From NCBI GenBank assembly GCA_021018815.1, contig JAITYX010000085.1:2046001-2110000 (forward strand): a stretch of DNA of 64,000 bases, read 5' to 3'. The position numbers and the translations under genes are program-made. Each line of letters starts with the position of its first letter. Position 1 is the stretch's first letter. Of this stretch, positions 35,234-50,922 are shown piece after piece. This DNA comes from Talinum fruticosum. Lineage: Eukaryota; Streptophyta; Magnoliopsida; Caryophyllales; Talinaceae. The notes under the pieces are model-generated. The model was not told where the DNA came from. It searched no databases and saw only the letters and a list, made by a program, of their open reading frames with translations.

Positions 35234-36018
35234 ACTCATGTATAAATTTATCTCTCTTTCTACCTACTCGAAATCAATTCTCAAGTGAAATGCTTAACTC
35301 TGGATTTCGACCAACTTAGATGCAACTTAAACAGTCATCTTGCCTAAATTATTTCTCATGCATAACTTATTTTGAGCTCGACTCATTGCAAAATTTGAAA
35401 TGTAAGTACTGTGTTAATTCAAACTCTAAGTCGGACCTATCTCGTTAACTCGAAATTATTTATTTGGCTAACTTTTGCATAGTTTAACTCTTCATTCACC
35501 TAAAAGATAAACATGAAATTAGAACATATTTAATATTAGACTCATAAAATTTCATTTATTCATGTTAAGGATAATTAAGTGCTTAATTATTTGAATAAAT
35601 TTTATCCTTGACTAATGTTGGACCAAAGTATTTTTATACTTTGAATACCACCTTGATTTGTTTTTGCAAGATGATTAAAGTCATTTAATCTCAATTTCAA
35701 AAGAAAAAGCAAACGGCTTCTAACAGCTTAAACGCCAGCAGACGTGAAAAGTCCCATTTCCGGGACGACTCAAACATCGTGTCGGGGTTGTTTGTTTCCA
35801 TTTCCGGTAAACTCCAACTTTGAGTCTAACGATTGTTTCCACCCCAAATTTCAGTCATAACAAGTGGGATGGACCACCTTTTTGAGCCGGTGATCGATGC
35901 ACGGCGTTCATCTTTACAATGGTTCTCTTTCTAGGTGACTCGAGACTATCCATTACAATGGCTGGTGAAGCTTCCCAATCTACGATCACTCACAACGGCT
36001 ATCCGGCCTTCTAATTAT

Positions 36019-38733
36019 TGTAACGCCCCAATCACCATTACTTAATAATCCCCGATTAGAGAATATGAAGTATGGTCGCAGCGGAAGTTAACGACCGGAG
36101 GCGTTACCGCCGTCCTAAGAATAGGACCAGAGCTAAATAGAATGTATATAAGGAGGCTTGCTTCAATTACTTACGCTTGTACGAGTCTCGATAAGAGTAA
36201 ATATTGGTGTCCCAAAGAGTTAAATTATACCGCATCATTAAACCAACTCCCAACATACATTTTTGTCACATTTTATACATTATGCAAACCCCGCAACGGA
36301 CTATCCGAAAATATGCCATATGTAATACCTTCCAAGGGCAAACCCAAAAACCCGATGTGGAGAAAAATCACTCGTGAGCTTCTAGGTCCATCACGGATCA
36401 ATGATAACGATATTTCCAGCTAAGTTTTGCTTGCGGCGGACCTCCTAGGCAATGAGTCTGTTCACACATGCTTTCCCTAAAACAAAAACAAGTAAAATAT
36501 TTGGAAGAGTGAGTCGAAACTCGGTACGAACATTCCTGCATTGTAAAATGACTTGAAGAATATTTTGATTGAGCGCGTGCATTTCAATTCATTTTAGTTT
36601 GAAATCGGGGGGAGAATATAAGTAAAATTACTTGCTGGTTATTATCCGGAAGTGGAACCCCTTGGTAATTGATACGATCGTTGAACAGGTGTCACCCCGG
36701 GCCGATCGATAACCCGAGTTGACGCCGCGGCGGTATAATTGGCGGGCCTAAGCCCTTGGTAATTGATAATTGGGCGGGGACCACTTAATTAGGTGGCAAA
36801 ACTTGCCTTGTGAATGATTCATTGTTATTTGTATATATGAGAAATGTTGAGATTTGATGAAACTTGTGAGTTTTCGAAAGGTACGAGCAATGAACATACC
36901 TGAATTGAGAATATTTGTTTCTCCCCTTTTGCGAAATTTGAGTCACCAGCTATTCGGCAACGAAGTGGCCTCGCTTCGTTTAAAATGGATTTCTAGGGTT
37001 CATAATGTTTTCTTGAGTTTTTAATGCTTGAGTTTGTATAAGCTTTAATAATGTATTTCATTTCCTATATTCGTACGAAAATCGATTAAGCTAATGTTTG
37101 TATTACTTAGCTTTACTGCGTTTATTGAATGTAATTTATATTAATTAAAGAAGTTGATTAGGCTAACTAAATACCCAATGACGTTGGTGTTATTCGATTT
37201 GCTAGTTGATTTGGATTGAAAATGGTGTATATATATACATGCCCAAACACTTATTTTTTATTCATTCCTCACTCCTCCCTTCTCTCGCACTCAAATCCCA
37301 TAGTTACGTAATTAATTAATCTAGTAAATGCCCTTCCATCAGGAGGTTTCACAATTTTGCCGATTCGTCCAAAATTCATATATACACCATTTTAAGTGCC
37401 TAAGCGTTATTTCCTCGACGTAACTCGTATTCATAACCAAATTAAGCACACCAGGTGTTCAAATGTCACCCATGCCTCTTACACAATCTGTTATCCGACT
37501 TCATCCTCCTGCATATTTATTTATTTATTTTTTTCCTTCCTTTGTGCTCAATTCTAGCTATTTGCAAAATGTAACAATTCCACCAAATTGTTCAACTCGA
37601 TAACAAAACATCCTCAATCTCATTCACTAGTTCATAATTTCCCCAAAGGTATCACATTCGATACGATCAATTCACCAAAACACCAACCCTAAATCCTCCA
37701 CACCAATTCGAATTTTCCCAAATTAATCTTTAACTTTACTCCACAAACATATTTATAAATCAAATAATTCAATTCACAATTATAATTGCTCAAATAAATA
37801 ACGAACTTGATAATTTAGGGTTTAGGGCTTTTACCTTCGAATTCAAAGAGGAGGACTCAAGGAAAGGAAGGAGGGGATGTCGGTGGTGCACGTAGCTCCG
37901 GCGACGTGGGGGCAGCACCGGCGTTGAGCTCCGACGGCCGAGCTGCGGCTGATGGTCGTGCGGCTGATGGCTGGACAGCGAGAATGGGTCGCCGGGAGTG
38001 GTGAGGCAGGGCATCTGCCCGTGTGCGAGAGAGAGGGCGGTGGCGAAAGAGAGGCGTCGGCGCCTCCCGACGACGCCGACGTCGGCTTTGGCCGGCGTTG
38101 GTAGCCGGGAGCGGCCTGCAAGTGGAGGCGGGGAATCCCGCAGCGCTAGCGGAAGTCGAGAGAGACAGCGAGAGAGGGAGGAAGCGAGACAGAGAGGAAC
38201 GGGGACGACCGGCGCCGGTCTCCTGCCGGCGTCGATGGCGCCGGTGGCCGAAGAAGGCGCCTACGGGAAGAAGAAGCAGGGGAGGACGGGAGGAGCGGGG
38301 AAGCGAGGGAGGACGGGAGGAGCGGGGGAAGCAGGGGAGCAATTGAAACCGAGCTTGCCTAATTATTTCGATCTTAACCGCCTTTCCTTCTCTTTTTTTT
38401 TTTTTTCTGTTTCGGATGTTTCTTTAAAAAAATCTGGTTCATTTATTTTATTATTCTGATTTATTTTGATTTATTTATTTATTTATTTACTTTGTTTTCT
38501 TTTATTGTTACTTTTAATTTTGTTTTAATAACGATGTTCACAAATCAAAATCTTATTATGAGATTTTTATTAGGGCCACTTCGTCGCCTTAGCTGCATAA
38601 CACATGTATAAGGATAATGTAAATCCAAAATATCGAATTGAAGTGCACGCGCTCAATTATATAAATAGTGTAATTAATAAAATAAATAATGTGATTTAAA
38701 ATAAATAATGTGATTTAGGGTCGGGTTGTTACA
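36019..38733 (-). mobile_element. Gypsy-type solo LTR, 2715 bp
   Basis: Perfect target duplication ATTAT at 36014-36018 and 38734-38738. Ends are TGTAAC...GTTACA. By comparison with related LTRs the sense strand is minus, starting TGTAACAACCCGACCC at 38733. It contains no gag-pol. A GC-rich block (37850-38350) gives overlapping open frames on both strands that are not protein-like; on the minus strand it ends in AAG|GTAAAAGCCC at 37835, a good splice-donor match. The 20-mer GAGCGCGTGCA(T/C)TTCAATTC lies near both ends in opposite orientations (36571-36590, 38635-38654). Confidence 0.9.
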
Positions 38734-39073
38734 ATTATAAATATAAGTCACTCTACAAGACTTACAAGATTGCTAGAACTAAACTCTAGTCTTATACTCT
38801 AAATCTTTTCTATCTTTCAACTCTGTATTTAAGTTTTTCAACTTCGAGTTGAAACAGAAGAAGTCTTGTAATCAGTCAAACTCTTACTTTCTTTATTTCT
38901 TTGTAATTTCTCTTTACCGAGGTATGAGAGATAACTCAACTCAGCTTGTACCTAACTGTAAGGGATAACTCGGTTAGGAAGTACTAGGGCAGAGAAGGGA
39001 ACTTCTATGCCTAGGAAAACTTGTATTGAATTGTCTAACGGAGCAATTCAGTAAAAGTCAATCCTTATATTTT

Positions 39074-39269
39074 CACTACAAAAAACCGAAATACCGATGG
39101 CTTTTCCGACTGGTTTTCCGACGAGATTCGCCAAATTCGATGGGAATTCGACGAAAATGCCCATTTGAATTCCGTTCATCGGAGCGGAATTCCAGAAAAA
39201 AAATCGTCGAAATTCCTGTCGGAATCTCGTCGAAATTTGTCCGTCGCTATGTTTGTATTTTTTATAGTG
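39074..39269. mobile_element. CACTA-derived MITE, 196 bp
   Basis: It starts CACTACAAAAAACCGAAAT and ends ATTTTTTATAGTG (inverted CACTATAAAAAAT), with TTT duplicated on each side. The interior is dense in GTCGGAA/CCGACG-type words, typical of CACTA subterminal regions. The open frame crossing it is spurious. Confidence 0.85.
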
Positions 39270-39500
39270 TTTGTGGATTCAAAATAGTAGATTTAACTTG
39301 GTGTCCGGATTGACACTAACCATGGTTTTCCGCCTCGGGAAGGTTTCCACGTATTTCTCTGTGTTCTTACTTTCTAAGTTCATTCTAGACTCATAATCTC
39401 TTTTCGAGTTCTGTTTTGGCTGAAAATACTTTATTCCTTAAAATTTCCTTCTCACCCTATTCACCCCCTCTAGGATCGATGGCTCGGACTCTTAAGATAA

Positions 39501-39504
<4 letters not shown>

Positions 39505-39591
<87 letters not shown>
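39505..39591. repeat. (TA)n microsatellite
   Basis: About 43 TA units, the longest TA tract in the window. Confidence 0.95.
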
Positions 39592-39594
<3 letters not shown>

Positions 39595-40125
39595 TTTTGA
39601 AATTGGATTTAGAAGATGCATTAATTAAAGTAGATATTTATTTTTTATTTTTATATTTATGGGTTGGTTTAGAAGATGCATTAAAGTGACTATTTATTTT
39701 TTCTTTGTATATTTATGGGTTTTATGATTGGTTTTTGCATTGAAGAAGTTGTTTTTTTTTTTTTCTAATATTAAGATAAAGTTGATTCATGACCAAACAA
39801 ATAATTAATTAGTAAAAGGTTATTAAAGTATCTTATTATTTTATTTAGTATGTCAATTGATTTTCTTTTTTACAGTTAATAATTAAAACCCTTATTATTC
39901 TAAAATATTTGGTTATATTCTTATGTAAAATTTATTTTAATTATCAACTTATAATATTGTTTGTAAATCTAATAATTAAAGGTCAAGAAGTTCAAGCCTA
40001 TCTTAGTTTTCTTGATATTTTTTCATCATCTTCTTATAATATCATTTCCCCTTCTCTATTTTTTTTTTTTCATTTTAATGGTAGTATTTATGTATATTTT
40101 TTTCTTTATTTATTCTTTTAAGATT
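39592..40125. other. AT-rich spacer left of the CACTA element
   Basis: Contains two short direct copies of TTTAGAAGATGCATTAA (about 39608 and 39668) and T-runs. No gene. Confidence 0.55.
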
Positions 40126-40144
40126 CACTGCTACATGAATCACT

Positions 40145-40556
40145 TTTAAGTACGGTTAAAAACGACATTTAACTGCGGTTAACCGGCATCGTTTATGTGG
40201 TCGTCGTTGTATGTAGCATCTTTTACTACGATTCAAAACCATAGTAATAGGTCACTATATGACGACGGTTCGGATGGAAAACCGTAGTCATAGGTCACTC
40301 TATGACGACGGTTTCTTCATCCGAACAGTAGTCATAGCCTTCTCTATGATGACGGTTCTCCATATGAACCGTTGTCATAGGCCTTCCTCTATAGTTGAAA
40401 AATTTTATTACAGAGCACCTATGACGACGGTTTAGAAGAAGAATCGTCGTCATAGAGAAGCCTATGACTACAGTTCGGATGAAGAACCGTAGTCATAGGC
40501 CTTCAACTGAACCTTTTACTACGGTTCTTCCTTAAAAATCGTAGTAATAGGTCTGA
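40145..40556. repeat. CACTA subterminal repeats
   Basis: At least ten copies of a word like TATGACGACGGTT or AACCGTAGTCATAGG occur in both orientations within about 400 bases. Such arrays bind the element's own protein in En/Spm-type transposons. Confidence 0.85.
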
Positions 40557-40618
40557 TTTTTTTAATAATTTTTCTCGTGTTTGCTTGCCCTCCGTACAGT
40601 ACAAAAACATGTATAAAC

Positions 40619-43337
40619 TGTAACAACCCAAACTTTAAGAAAACGTATTATCTCTAATACGTTCAATTATAATGAGTGCGTGCATTTCAATTCCAAAATA
40701 TTTTTCATATCATATATAGGTGTATCAAAAAAATTTTTGCAAGACCCAAATATGAACAACAACGACGGATGGCCGATATTTTTATTTCGTAAAATGTTAA
40801 TTTCAACATATTATCTAATACTTGTGTTCACATAAGCCATATTTAATTCCTAAACTTAAATCATAAATAATTTCTCATATGAATAAACTTTATGTATGTA
40901 CCTACATAACTAAATACAATTAAGCACAATTTATGTACAACTAAAACAAATATCCATATATCAATCTTGAGTAATTTGCTAATAAAACTAAACCTAATCT
41001 AAAGCAAATTATATATTTTAAAGCACATTAGAATAATGACAATAAAACTATAATATTAACAAAAGTAATAATAAAAATACAAATAGCAAAAATTATAATT
41101 ATTATAAAAATAAAAATAGTAATAGATAAATACACTGACAATGCTGAAGATAATTATGATAATAAAAATAATAATTAATAATAATTTTGGATAACAATGA
41201 ATTTGGGGGTCAAATGAAGGTTTGACACCCAAATTACACTAAGCATGATTAAGAAATTGCCAAATCACCAATTAACCATGAGTCATAAGCTAAGTGTCAA
41301 GCAAGGGTAATGTGTATAGCTAGCTAATCCATGAAGATAAGTACCACAATTAGTATAAATAGGCTTCAAAAATCAGAAAAATTAACCCAAAAACCTGCAC
41401 TAAGCCATTTTCTCTCTCCTCCCTCACCTGCTCAGCACCACCACTTCAGCCACCTCCACAGCCGCCCACCGGCTCCTTTAGCCGGCCACCTCCAACCAGA
41501 ACCCTTAATTACCTTGAATTGAACCCATAGACACCTTCAAGACGACCAACCGACCACCCCATCGCCGGAAAACGCAAGCCAAAACCACCATAATCACCAA
41601 CTTCCACCATTATTTCCCCCCTTCACCACCTTCAGCCTCCGCCAGCAACCACCACGGGCTCCAACCACCGCCTGTCACCGGCCAGCCCCACCTGCCACCC
41701 ATCTCCATCCTACCTGTCGCCTATCACCGCCACCTCAACCACCAAAGCATACATTCTCTCTCCCTCTTCTTTTAAGCCCTAAAAACCCACCTTCCTTAAA
41801 AACACTAGCCACCATCACTGCCACCAAGGCACCGCCCTGCCACCAGCATCACCTTTGTCGCCTGCACGCCACCCTGCCGCCACCATGTCACCACCAGCTT
41901 CTTCTATCAATCACCACCACCCTTACTTCTATTCACTCTTTTAAGGTAAAACCCTAACTCTAAATTGTAATAACTTAATTAAATAAATTAAATAAAAAAT
42001 CTAAAATTTACAGAAAATATAATCATATTAGTAAAGAAATAAAATTTATTATACATGCATACTTTAGTTTAAATAATCTTGTTAAAATTTAGGGTTAAAT
42101 AATTTTAAAAGAGATAAAAATGGTATAGTAAGGATAATTAGTTCATTATGCGCATGCTCAATAATAAACAAAATATTGACATAGCTATAACTTAGATGAC
42201 TAATTAATTCCTAATGCATGCTTAATGAGTTAGTAAATAAGCTAGAAATAACATGATAAATAATGCATGTTTGGATTGATAATAATAACTTGTAAATTGT
42301 TAGTAAATAAGTTAATAGTGTTACAATGCATATTTTCATAGTAAAATAAACTATGTGCATTCATAAATGAAAATTAGAAATAATAAAGTAAGGCATGAAC
42401 AAAGACATAAATCATGTTAGAAATATATCATAATAACTAAAGGTATAGGGTAGGTTATTATTAATAAACTTAATCAAGGAATATAAATCCTAAACAAAAT
42501 CTTATTCTATTAACTCTTATTTAAGGCCATGAGTGGACGTACATCGAGGGTCCTGCTCAAAGTCACAAGGAAAGGAATCAGGTTCAAATCATCAAATAAT
42601 TTCAAGTTCATCAGTGCACGTTTATTGATCGTGCCTTTCAATGTTTTATTTACAAATCAAGGTTGGATATGGCTGACATTAACAATAACAAATAATCATT
42701 TGCAATAGTATTTGCCATATAAAAGTGGATCCGGCCATCAATACTTTACCATTGTTCAAAGTCGGCACACCGTAACTACGCCACACCAACTGGACTTTCC
42801 GATCCGTCCGGGTGTGTACACGTTTAGGGAAACCCGATGATCGCAAGGATAACCACACGGATAATTAATTAGCAACAGTTTTACATTATTCACTCTCCCT
42901 TATTTATAAAATGAATTGAACTATGCACGCCCAACTCAACTATTTATTAACCTTTATTTTACAGACATGATAATGGACGTATTGAGCTTTGGCTCATATT
43001 GCGAAAATATTTTCTTGTTTTATTTTAGGTAATGATGTTGAAAGTATAAAGCAAAAAAGAGTTATGTTCGGGATTTAGAGGCTCGTAGTGGCAAGTTGGG
43101 GTATTAGTGGTCAAGTATCGTTGATTCATTTATCGAGTTTAATTTATACCTTTTGCATAAGTTGTAGTGGCCTAGCAAGGTATAACAACGGGTAATACAT
43201 ATAGATATATTTTAGAGCCTTGCCCTTTCCTCTAGTAAGGACGGCGGTAATGTCCCCGACCTTCTCTCCACTGCGCTAATCATCGGCTAGTGGTTTATTT
43301 AGACTAAAACCGGTGATTACGAGTTTGGGGCGTTACA
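40619..43337 (+). mobile_element. Gypsy-type solo LTR, 2719 bp, inside the CACTA element
   Basis: Perfect target duplication TAAAC at 40614-40618 and 43338-43342. It starts TGTAACAACCCAAAC and ends GGGGCGTTACA. The sense strand is plus: TATAAATAGG at 41354-41363, then a CT- and C-rich leader (about 41400-41940, many CCACC words), then TTTTAAG|GTAAAACCC at 41945, a good splice donor. GAGTGCGTGCATTTCAATTC is at 40674-40693 and a decayed inverted copy at about 42913-42936. No gag-pol. Confidence 0.92.
41354..41363 (+). promoter_or_regulatory. TATA box of the solo LTR
   Basis: TATAAATAGG, about 45 bases before the CT-rich leader. The best-formed LTR promoter in the window. Confidence 0.65.
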
Positions 43338-44099
43338 TAAACTTATAGATATACAAACCACAATCCAATACACTCTTCACTGGAATATATACAAAACAGA
43401 CATATTCATCACATTTTGTATATGGTATAAGACGAGTGTAAAAATATATACATTTATGTACATGTATACCTATGTATGACTATTAAAATCACAAACTTGA
43501 CCAATCAAATAATGAAGAATAACTATAAATAATATACCTATTTTTTTATACGGTTATATACAAACTCTATTCATCCTTGTTTTAACTTGTTGAGCACTTC
43601 ATTTGTATAGGGGTGGGTGGATTCTTTCCCGTGAAATATTGTGACCAATGCCGTAAAATACATGTTAATTAGGTCAAGTGCAAGTATTAATCAAGTTGAA
43701 AAAGAATATAATCAACTACAAGTGCAAGTGCACGTATACCTCTTTAGGACGAGAATTTAAATCAAGTTCGGTCACAATCTCTTTTATATATTAGAGAATG
43801 TAGAAGTCGTACTCCACGTTCCCCGGTTGTATATGGCATTACAATAATAAAATAGATTCCCAACACATAGAGAATTAATTAGTACTTTATGTAACTAGCA
43901 AGTAATATGAAATGAAAAACAATTCAAGTAAACTCTAATAACCAAGAGAACCTCACCTTGACGGGGACAATTAGTGGCTTTGATTTCGCTCATCAATCTT
44001 TCGAGCCTCCGCCATAATAATAACGTGATGGAGCACTATTTTTCAATCGAAAAAATAAAATTTAAATTAGACATACAATTTAACGCATAATAATTAGCA

Positions 44100-44800
44100 A
44101 AACAGACATAAAATGATAGTATGAACTCACAACTCGACTACGGTATGACCCAAAGAATCAAGACGAGTATGCAATATTAGCTCTTGGACATATGACAACA
44201 AGCATCCAATGGTGGCTACACAACCACGAGATAACACATTTATATAAGTATGTATAACACCATAAAAACTTTAGTTAATTAGTTTATTTGTACACTTACC
44301 TCTCATTAAACGGTGCCAAGTACCATGTTTTATCCTGCGCATTATGTTTCATGACTTTGAAGATATAATCGGCTCATTCATCGGTTGTCTGTCCTAATCC
44401 TTAAAAGAAATTAAGGTTGAGAAACTCAACGAAGTCCTTTCCAATCTCATGCAGCCACCTTACATATTAATTATATATGTAGTTAGAAATTGATAAAATT
44501 AATAGTAAAAAAGAACTTATTATGAATATATTAACCCACATAATTCCAAGCATAACAGCGGATGCGCTAATCTCCTGCATCTGTAAAACTTGCAGTATGT
44601 CGTTCGGGAAGACATATAAGGTCATGTCCTCATTCTCCCCTTCACGTTGCCCAAAATTGTGACCTTGAGCGCTACGGATCAATGGTTCCTGTGCTAACAG
44701 AGTCTTCACATAACTTTCCGGAGTAACACATCAATCCATGTGGGACTCCTCAATGGATACGAGAGGATACTTTTTCGAACAATGAACGGGCGCCACTAAA
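44100..44800 (-). pseudogene. CACTA Ulp1/C48 peptidase-like remnant
   Basis: Minus-strand frames read MTLYVFPNDILQVLQMQEIS and ASAVMLGIM (44640-44530), then KVMKHNAQDKTWYLAPFNER (about 44370-44310), then HHWMLVVICPRANIAYSLDS (about 44215-44150). The last segment carries the His of the catalytic triad (HHW) and an Asp (LDS), as in Ulp1-like domains carried by plant CACTA and MULE elements. The blocks are separated by AG/GT-bounded introns. The catalytic Cys segment was not found, so this is incomplete. Cellular Ulp1 removes SUMO; the role in transposons is unknown. Confidence 0.7.
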
Positions 44801-44984
44801 CGTTTGCTTGTGCCATTGGCGCCCTTCATCCCACTCTCGGATATGTCCCCGATATCCTAGTGAATAATCAATACAAAAATGAGAAATATATGTACTTGAT
44901 ATTAACAACAGCAAAATCTAATATTTTTTAAAAATAAATTACAGTAGAGAGAATGACCAAACTCTTGGGCCAACAAAGAAAACT

Positions 44985-45160
44985 GTTGATTGCGTCGTCA
45001 ATAGTGTGGAGGTCCGGTGCCCGGATCGGCAACTCACACTCACCCTTCCCAGTACATGACCTCTTTTACACTCACCCTCACCTCATCACCTGCAAGGGGT
45101 GTCCCGTGAACGACAATATTTGACCTCCATAGGAAAACAACACCCAATGCCACACACATG
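44985..45160 (-). pseudogene. CACTA protein middle block
   Basis: On the minus strand, VLFSYGGQ...SFTGHPLQ is followed after stops by CELPIRAPDLHTIDDAINSF and LCWPKSLV. This resembles the LHGVPL...V...VGQAVGxFxAWPxxLV region common in plant En/Spm proteins. It is broken by stops. Confidence 0.6.
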
Positions 45161-45324
45161 CTCTAGGGGAGTGTAATGAGAAGCTAGCTTGCATTTCGCC
45201 GATCGTATAAGAATAAGTACTACAATTACAATCATGGGATAACATTTGACATAAAATATAAACAACCTAAAAATCCTGAAAATAAATGGACAAAGTTTCC
45301 CTTAAAAGTAAACATTTTCCGGAG

Positions 45325-45720
45325 ATAACGGCCCTCATCCGAAACAACAAAAACATACTAAATAAGTAATTACTCAATGGCCACACGCCGGATTTATGCA
45401 ACAACCACACAATTTACACCATTCATTCAACAAGATTATATGCCAATTAGTCAAAAAATAAACATGCATGTAAATAACGACACTCATCCGAAACAACAAA
45501 AACATACTATATAAATAATTACTCAACGACCACACGCTGGAGTTCTACAACAACCACACAATATACACCATTCATTCAACAAGATTACACACGTATTAGT
45601 CAAAATATAAACATACATGTAAATAACGACATTTATCCGAAACAACAAAAACATATTATATAAGTAATTTTTCAACAAGATTATACATTAATTAGTCAAA
45701 ATATAAACATGCATGTAAAT
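45325..45720. repeat. Tandem repeat, 149-base unit, about 2.6 copies
   Basis: CTCATCCGAAACAACAAAAA begins units at about 45334 and 45483; a third, with TTTATCCGAAAC, begins at about 45632 and has an internal deletion. Each unit carries ACTCAA(T/C)G(G/A)CCACACGC, ATTCATTCAACAAGATTA and AACATGCATGTAAATA. Confidence 0.85.
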
Positions 45721-46033
45721 ATAATTAGGTTGCAAAATATGAATTACCTCCGCCAGAATTTTGAATTGGTCGACGGGTGAGCTCGCATTCGCATTGGCCG
45801 GTGTGTGGGGTGAGAATGGACGTACATCATCAAAGTTGTTAGGTAATGGCATACCCATGTTGGTGATGAAGTATGACCTCATCTAGGCCCACATCTCTGC
45901 CATCTTTGCAGCCAATTGGGTCATTTGGGACTGTTGGCACTCCATTTGGGACCTCATTTAGGCCATTTCGACCTCCATATACGCTTGGCTGGAAGTGACG
46001 GGCGCTTCTTCCTAACCCCAAAGTGCTCAACTA

Positions 46034-48776
<2,743 letters not shown>

Positions 48777-48984
48777 CCCACCCTCCCAACAACGGCCCAA
48801 ACACAATCGGGATACTCATCTCTTTGTAGGGCCAATGCTAGCTTGCCCCCACCTCTCGGTGGTGTCAGCGATTTCGAAGTCAATGTTTGTGACAAAGACT
48901 CCTGTAAGAAGAAAAAAATATTATCATTTGACAATTCATAAATATTAAAACCGATAAGTTCTTAAAATAAATAAAGGAAATAGT

Positions 48985-49991
48985 TAAAAAAACTCACGAG
49001 CAGCTGCGCAATAGATTCTACATCGACCGTAGTGAGGGTTCTATCTTTCTTCTTTCTTCCTTTGACCCATAGCTCGTCCCTATCGATAACGAGCTGCGAA
49101 GATTCTATGGTGGAACCTTCACCGAATGTGGTTTGAAATTGTTCAAGCTTTTTCTTGTACAACCTCTCCTCCAACTTCTCATATCCCCCACAGGACATCA
49201 CATGAAGGTACGGATTGCTCTTAATCCTCTTCCGGTTGGCTTCACCTATCGCCCGTGAAATAATTAAGACAACAAAAATATTAGTGCATAAGACTTAAAT
49301 AAAAAAACATAACAAATGAGGATGATAAATTAACATGTATTCCGGAGAGGAGACATGTGATTCAAATGATTTTCAGTCCTTCTTGATGATACAATTGTAG
49401 ACCTCTCGGGGTTTACCTTCTTATTTTATATGCTTTGTTTTGTAAACCCATATAGCGGCAATGTGAGATTTGAAATCTCTAAACTTTTCTGCTGCCAACA
49501 TGAAAATCTTGTGAATCACGAAGGAGATCTCAAATTCATTAATGTTCAAGTTGAACGTTTTCTAAAACACAAGAACGATATGCATTAGTACATATATATT
49601 AACCATCTACAATAAGTTGCAATACTAAGTTGAGATGTAGTGCATTTACCCAAATATTGTTCCATAGGTTGTCCTTAATGGAATCGGGGACTTCGTTCCA
49701 TTTTCCGTAATTGATGTTCACATATGCGCGGGTTGAAGCACAAACATAGCTCATAAAGGGAGCTTTATGATCACCTACAACATTTTCGTGCCTATCAAAA
49801 CCCCGTCTAAGGATAGTTGGATCATCTCTACTCCGAACCAACTTCTCTTGTTTATAATAATTCGCCCCTCGATTTTTTATACTTCTGGAAGAATCCATTT
49901 TATACTGCAAGCAATTATACATATCTTGATAAATAAACATGTACAACAATTTTCGAATGGAAACACAAAAGTTGGGTTGGGCAGCAGCCAA
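48985..49991 (-). pseudogene. CACTA Transposase_24-like coding region
   Basis: From the right on the minus strand: MDSSRSIKNRGANYYKQEKL ... AYVNINYGKWNEVPDSIKDN, LWNNIW (the pattern YVxIxYxxWxxVPxxxKxxLW typical of Transposase_24 proteins), then about 49510-49390 sequence like EFEISFVIHKIFMLAAEKFR, then GGYEKLEERLYKKKLEQFQT and DRDELWVKGRKKKDRTLTTV at 49200-49020. Introns with plausible AG/GT edges separate the blocks. A likely true start is at 49890. Exon limits are approximate and later exons are damaged, so I list it as a pseudogene. Confidence 0.72.
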
Positions 49992-50394
49992 CGCGGCTGA
50001 ACATGTAGTTTGGCACGCCCGTGCTTGGCTGTCCTAGAACCCCGGTTCCTCAATTTTGGCTGTTTTTCCCTTCTCTTCTCTTATTTTCATATTCCTCAAT
50101 TATAAGATTAATCTACAAATTTTCTCTAAAACACCCCAAATATATAAGACTCCTAAATTACACCGACTTATTTCTCTCGGAATGGCTTAATCTAGCACAA
50201 CATAAATAATGCTAGCAAAGGTACCACTTCAAACCGAACTAACTAAGAAACCAACCATTCAAATCGTTTCCGGATAAATAGCACACAACACACTAATTTC
50301 AAACTTCATGGTTTGTATTTCAAATATACGGTTTAGATTTGAAATTGAAAATTATATCAAACGAATTGTTACCTTAATCATTGCCGGAAACCAC

Positions 50395-50692
50395 GAGAGA
50401 GGGAGTGGAAAGACGTTGAAAACCGCCATAAACCGCGGAGAAAGAGCAATCGAAGAGAGAGACCATGAAGTTAGAGTGTGAGACAAGACACCGGAGACCA
50501 TAGAGAGGGAGTGGGAAGACGTTGGAAACCACCACAAACCGCAAAGAGAGAGCAACCGAAGAGAGAGATCGTTAAGTGAGAGTGTGAGAGAAGACTCAGA
50601 AAACCATAGAGAAGGAGTGGGAAGATGCCAGAAAAACCGTGGAGAGAGAGCAACCGAAGAGAGAGACAGTGAAGTGAGAGTGTGAGAATAGT
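50395..50692. repeat. Tandem repeat, 106-base unit, about 2.8 copies
   Basis: GAGA(G/A)GGAGTGG starts units at about 50397, 50503 and 50609. Each contains GAGCAA(T/C)CGAAGAGAGAGA and GTGAGAGTGTGAGA-like words. It lies just inside the right end of the CACTA element, upstream of the coding remnant. Confidence 0.88.
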
Positions 50693-50922
50693 GATAGGCG
50701 CGGGCGAGGGTTTTGTTGTCCGAAGAACCATAATCAAAGGTTCAATAAAAGAACCGTATGTAGTCAAAGGTTCAGCAGCCACTTTTGACCACGGTTCTTT
50801 TTTAAACTGTCGTCATATGTTCATTAATAACCGCTCCATATTACAAAACTATCACCGGACCATATTTCATGACAGTTTGACCATCGTTAAAGACCCTCGT
50901 TAAAAGTGGTTCATGTAGTATT

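Larger units (their letters stand above)
33520..35612. other. AT-rich spacer with TA microsatellites
   Basis: Apart from (TA)n tracts at 33589-33655 and 35167-35229, I see no gene or bounded repeat. Small open frames (33742-33939, 35134-35319) are AT-rich chance frames. Confidence 0.6.
35613..39480 (+). mobile_element. copia-like LTR fragment split by later insertions
   Basis: The pieces 35613-36018, 38739-39070 and 39273-39480 read as one LTR-type sequence. It begins TGTTGGACCAAAG, has TATAAATA at the junction, a stretch typical of R-U5, and ends near CTATTCACCCCCTCTAGG, a phrase common at plant copia LTR/leader junctions. A gypsy solo LTR (36019-38733) and a CACTA MITE (39074-39269) interrupt it. 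No coding region of this element is present. Confidence 0.5.

Noticed and set aside
37857..38459. Overlapping open frames of 107-161 residues on both strands
   Set aside because: They lie in the GC-rich block of a solo LTR, where GC content removes stops in all frames. No domain, no conservation with the matching blocks of the other LTRs.
40145..40556. Possible CRISPR-like array because of many short repeats
   Set aside because: Repeats occur in both orientations with irregular spacing next to a CACTA end; this is a transposon subterminal array in a plant genome.
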